Shown: in pieces, positions 5,102-5,248 of the stretch
Layout of the letters: every line of letters starts with the position of its first letter
How positions within the stretch are numbered: the first letter of the stretch is position 1
Origin: Actinomycetes bacterium
GTDB taxonomy: Bacteria; Actinomycetota; Acidimicrobiia; Acidimicrobiales; RAAP-2
Length of the DNA: 5,248 nt
Assembly: GCA_021826655.1 (NCBI GenBank)
Contig: JAKAZC010000207.1
Coordinates: 1 to 5,248 of the forward strand
Reading direction: 5' to 3'
Notes under the pieces: model-generated
Seen by the model: the letters and a program-made list of their open reading frames with translations, nothing else
Told to the model about the DNA's origin: nothing
The model's database searches: none
Translations under genes and position numbers: made by a program

Positions 5102-5107
5102 ACGCTA
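5102..5107 (-). promoter_or_regulatory. Probable -10 box of the membrane-anchored protein gene
   Basis: TAGCGT on the minus strand lies 9 bases before the ATG at 5092, which would give a leader of only a few bases or none. The TANNNT pattern and near-start position are the same as at yajQ and the gtrA-type gene. No clear -35 is visible. Confidence 0.35.
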
Positions 5108-5125
5108 CCGCCCGGACCGCGGCGA

Positions 5126-5152
5126 CCGCCGTCGTCGGCGCCGACGCGGCGG
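5126..5152 (-). terminator. Strong GC hairpin after the right-edge gene
   Basis: CCGCCG (5126-5131) and CGGCGG (5147-5152) enclose a perfect 14-bp palindrome (5133-5146, halves CGTCGGC/GCCGACG), with a single bulged T at 5132. The result is a stem of about 11 pairs closed by GCGC. It starts about 20 bases after the stop codon at 5173-5175 and before the next gene's -10 box. There is no U-tract. Confidence 0.45.
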
Positions 5153-5172
5153 GTGCTGCGGCCGGTGCGGCC

Positions 5173-5248
5173 TCAGGCCTCCACGCTGTCGACGTCCTGC
5201 CCCGCGGCCGGAGAGGCCGTCAGCAGGGTGCTGGCCGTCTTGCGCCAG
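5173..5248 (-). CDS. C-terminal end of an unidentified protein (partial, runs off the right edge)
   Basis: On the minus strand the last 24 codons before TGA (5173-5175) read WRKTASTLLTASPAAGQDVDSVEA. Twenty-three of the 24 third positions are G or C, while second positions are mixed, which is the pattern of real coding sequence in this genome. A strong hairpin follows the stop. The fragment is too short to name. It ends 80 bases before the start of the membrane-anchored protein gene on the same strand, with a hairpin and a promoter-like box between, so co-transcription is not certain. Confidence 0.5.
   Translation of the reverse strand, partial: WRKTASTLLTASPAAGQDVDSVEA

Noticed and set aside
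1..5248. A novel defence, mobile or biosynthetic system
   Set aside because: All recognisable genes are housekeeping or single-function genes in separate transcription units. No recombinase, nuclease, reverse transcriptase, toxin-antitoxin pair or cluster logic is visible.

Overview
The window is very GC-rich DNA (strong G/C preference at third codon positions) carrying ordinary chromosomal housekeeping genes. GTG starts, TANNNT-type -10 boxes placed directly in front of start codons, a tRNA gene without an encoded CCA end, and a hexameric-type citrate synthase all suggest a high-GC actinobacterium. An uncultured Acidimicrobiia-like lineage is my best guess, but this is inference and not proven by any single gene.

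Layout, left to right. Positions 1-238 hold no gene I recognise, only a candidate leftward promoter (161-188). A tRNA-Tyr gene lies at 239-320 (-). It is divergent from yajQ (463-951, +), a small nucleotide-binding protein. yajQ converges on a gtrA-family membrane protein gene (1001-1516, -), with a strong hairpin between the two ends. gtrA is divergent from a tesB-type acyl-CoA thioesterase gene (1603-2447, +). The short region between them carries a perfect 10-bp inverted repeat, and the tesB reading frame is broken by a one-base shift near 2031-2037. tesB converges on the citrate synthase gene gltA (2487-3758, -), whose last 29 bp, including the stop codon, are tandemly duplicated. Upstream of gltA on the same strand is a gene for a membrane-anchored extracytoplasmic protein of unknown function with a Pro/Thr tail (3893-5092, -). 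At the right edge is the 3' end of another minus-strand gene (5173-5248).

The genes do not form one pathway. Citrate synthase consumes acetyl-CoA at the entry of the TCA cycle and TesB hydrolyses acyl-CoA, so both touch CoA thioester pools, but they are convergently transcribed and not an operon. Almost every gene appears to have its own promoter, and hairpins lacking a U-tract sit after several stop codons.

I found no mobile element, CRISPR array, toxin-antitoxin, defence or biosynthetic system. The points most worth a second look are the tesB frameshift, the inverted repeat in front of tesB, the duplicated gltA 3' end, the recurring leaderless-promoter arrangement, and the unexplained leftward promoter at the left edge.
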